64,000 bases of DNA, taken from contig NZ_CP007202.1 of the NCBI RefSeq assembly GCF_000941055.1, positions 864,001 through 928,000 of the forward strand, given 5' to 3'. Made by a program: the position numbers and the translations under genes. The notes under the pieces were generated by a model. That model worked only from the letters and a program-made list of their open reading frames with translations, was not told where the DNA came from and did no database searches. Shown in pieces: positions 62,456 to 64,000 of the stretch. Origin of the DNA: Siansivirga zeaxanthinifaciens CC-SAMT-1 (lineage in GTDB: Bacteria > Bacteroidota > Bacteroidia > Flavobacteriales > Flavobacteriaceae). Each line of letters begins with the position of its first letter. Within the stretch, counting starts at the first letter, position 1.

Positions 62456-64000
62456 ATGAGTAAGCAACAAGATACCGGGTTAGTAACAGCAAAAGAAGTA
62501 GCTAAAGTAATTAATGTTGACAATTATGGTTTTATAGGAACCCTAATTGGTTGGTTACTCATGAAAGTACTTAAAATTTCTACTTTAAATAAATTTTACA
62601 ATCGTAACAAACACCTTCAAGGGGTCGATTTTTTAGATAAAATTTTAGATGAATTTCAAATTAAATTTGAAATCCCCGAAGAAGATTTAAAACGCCTCCC
62701 AAAAGACGGGGCTTATATTACAGTTTCAAATCATCCTTTAGGTGGTATCGATGGTATTCTTCTTTTAAAATTCATGCTCGAGCAGCGAAACGATTTTAAA
62801 ATTATTGCTAACTTTTTGTTGCATCGTATCGAACCCATGAAGCCTTACATCATGCCGGTAAATCCTTTTGAAGACCGAAAAGATGTAAAATCCAGTTTGG
62901 TAGGTTTTAAAAATTCCATTTTACATTTACGCGAAGGGCGACCTTTAGGTATTTTTCCTGCCGGCGAAGTTTCTACGTATAGAGATGGAAAATTAGTGGT
63001 AGACAAACCTTGGGAAGCATCGGCTATGAAATTGGTAAAAAAGGCCGAAGTTCCCGTAGTACCCATTTATTTTCATGCCAAAAACAGTAAATTATTTTAC
63101 AAATTATCGAAAATTAGCGACACCTTTAGAACGGCTAAATTACCATCGGAAGTTTTAACACAAAAAAGACGCACCATAAAAGTTAGAATAGGAAGGCCTA
63201 TTTCTGTTGAAGACCAAAAAGAACATAAATCAATTGAAGAGTTTTCAGAATTTTTAAGAAGAAAAACCTATATGCTATCTAATGCTTTTGAAGAAAAACC
63301 AAAAATATTAGACAACTTATCTTCTACTTTAAAAACACCAAAAGCGCCTAAAAATATTGTTACTCCGGTTAATCCCGACCTCATGAAAAAAGAGGTTGAG
63401 GCTTTAAGAGAAAGCGATTCCCGACTGTTAATAAGCAAAAATTACGAAGTATTTTTAGCCGAACCATCAAAAATACCAAATATACTTACCGAAATTGGGC
63501 GTTTACGCGAAATTACCTTTCGTGCGGTAGGAGAAGGCACCAATGAGGCCATCGATTTAGATCATTTCGATAATTATTACCACCACATGTTCCTTTGGGA
63601 CAACGAAACCAATATTTTGGCCGGAGCATACCGAATGGGCTTGGGCTCCAGAATTTTTGAGCGCTATGGCATCAACGGGTTTTATTTACAAGATTTATTT
63701 AGGTTCGAACCCGAATTGTATAAAATGATGAGCCAGTCTATCGAAATGGGACGTGCTTTTATAATTAAAGAATACCAACAAAAACCCATGCCTTTATTTT
63801 TACTTTGGAAAGGCATTGTGCACATAACTTTACGCTTCCCAGAACACAAGTTTTTAATTGGAGGTGTAAGCATTAGCAATCAGTTTTCAAATTTCTCAAA
63901 ATCTTTAATGATTGAGTTTATGAAATCGCATTACTACGACCCTTACATTGCCCAATATGTGCGCCCAAAGAAAGAATTTAAGGTAAAACTAAAAGATGCC
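62456..64000 (+). CDS. Bifunctional acyltransferase, OlsF-like (partial, continues past the window)
   Basis: The first 515 codons are visible. Residues about 80-260 form a PlsC-type O-acyltransferase domain: SNHPLGGID with His93 and Asp99, GIFPAGEVS and VPVVPIYFHAKNS. Residues about 330-515 resemble the OlsB/hemolysin-A-type N-acyltransferase of the GNAT fold: EIGRLREITFRAVGEGTNEA, FLWDNETNILAGAYRMGLG and GINGFYLQDLFRF. This domain order matches OlsF, which makes ornithine lipids in Flavobacterium and Serratia. An amino-acid lipid other than ornithine is possible. The 3' end is not in the window. Confidence 0.82.
   Translation, partial: MSKQQDTGLVTAKEVAKVINVDNYGFIGTLIGWLLMKVLKISTLNKFYNRNKHLQGVDFLDKILDEFQIKFEIPEEDLKRLPKDGAYITVSNHPLGGIDGILLLKFMLEQRNDFKIIANFLLHRIEPMKPYIMPVNPFEDRKDVKSSLVGFKNSILHLREGRPLGIFPAGEVSTYRDGKLVVDKPWEASAMKLVKKAEVPVVPIYFHAKNSKLFYKLSKISDTFRTAKLPSEVLTQKRRTIKVRIGRPISVEDQKEHKSIEEFSEFLRRKTYMLSNAFEEKPKILDNLSSTLKTPKAPKNIVTPVNPDLMKKEVEALRESDSRLLISKNYEVFLAEPSKIPNILTEIGRLREITFRAVGEGTNEAIDLDHFDNYYHHMFLWDNETNILAGAYRMGLGSRIFERYGINGFYLQDLFRFEPELYKMMSQSIEMGRAFIIKEYQQKPMPLFLLWKGIVHITLRFPEHKFLIGGVSISNQFSNFSKSLMIEFMKSHYYDPYIAQYVRPKKEFKVKLKDA

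Noticed and set aside
1-64000. tRNA, rRNA, CRISPR array or prophage
   Set aside because: No cloverleaf-like sequence, rRNA-like conserved block, regular spacer-repeat pattern or structural phage gene was noticed on reading; a tRNA scan was not possible here.

Overview
The window is chromosomal DNA of a low-GC member of the Bacteroidota, almost certainly the family Flavobacteriaceae. The evidence is type IX secretion sorting domains of both the A and B kinds, a TonB-dependent receptor with a CarboxypepD_reg-like N-terminus, many lipoproteins with short lipoboxes, and repeated TAnnTTTG-like -7 promoter elements. Most of it is ordinary core genome. The accessory DNA lies mainly in 1-6400 and 18900-21340.

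Layout. 1-2400 holds an intact M1 metallopeptidase and an exact 378-bp copy of its 3' end, cut by the window edge. 2404-3738 is an IS256-family element. 3739-6387 is a small cassette-like island: long imperfect palindromes separate a secreted protein, a lipoprotein and an Mrr-type nuclease overlapping an HNH nuclease. 6388-8964 has a lipoprotein, Hsp20 and dGTPase. 9155-18461 is a phosphate-acquisition locus: a stand-alone receptor-domain protein, a TonB receptor, a beta-helix lipoprotein, a MORN-like protein, an OprP/OprO-like porin and a PiT transporter fused to a PhoU-like domain. Five of its promoters carry TAACATT-like direct repeats at an exact 11-bp period at a fixed distance from a TTTGC element, which looks like a PhoB regulon. 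18899-21340 is an accessory insertion in which the second IS256 copy splits a 225-codon gene with an 8-bp target duplication. A candidate small RNA lies nearby, and so does a promoter whose 50-bp box and spacing copy those of nrdB.

21396-26531 encodes class I ribonucleotide reductase with a methyltransferase-like membrane protein between the subunit genes, then a DUF3109 protein. 26639-34969 has MarC, a flavoprotein, a C-terminal processing protease, dCMP deaminase, a HupE/UreJ protein, TPR and CBS proteins and a T9SS type B protein. 35214-40939 has a T9SS type A protein, a small zinc-ribbon protein divergent from ssb, a lipoprotein and nadB-nadA. 41156-42991 is a large TIM-barrel/FMN-like protein of unknown function with a cysteine-rich C-terminal half.

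43279-59517 joins carbon and nitrogen assimilation: PEP carboxylase, two Amt channels with a PII protein, a beta-barrel protein, glutamate synthase gltB-gltD, and a SulP transporter with a beta carbonic anhydrase. The SulP/anhydrase pair could supply bicarbonate to PEP carboxylase, and GltBD consumes ammonium brought in by Amt. 59575-64000 has fructose-1,6-bisphosphatase, a GNAT protein, aspartate kinase and an unfinished acyltransferase resembling the bifunctional ornithine-lipid synthase OlsF.

No tRNA, rRNA, CRISPR array or prophage was recognised. Several apparent TTG/GTG starts coincide with -7 promoter elements, and starts were moved to downstream ATGs for that reason.
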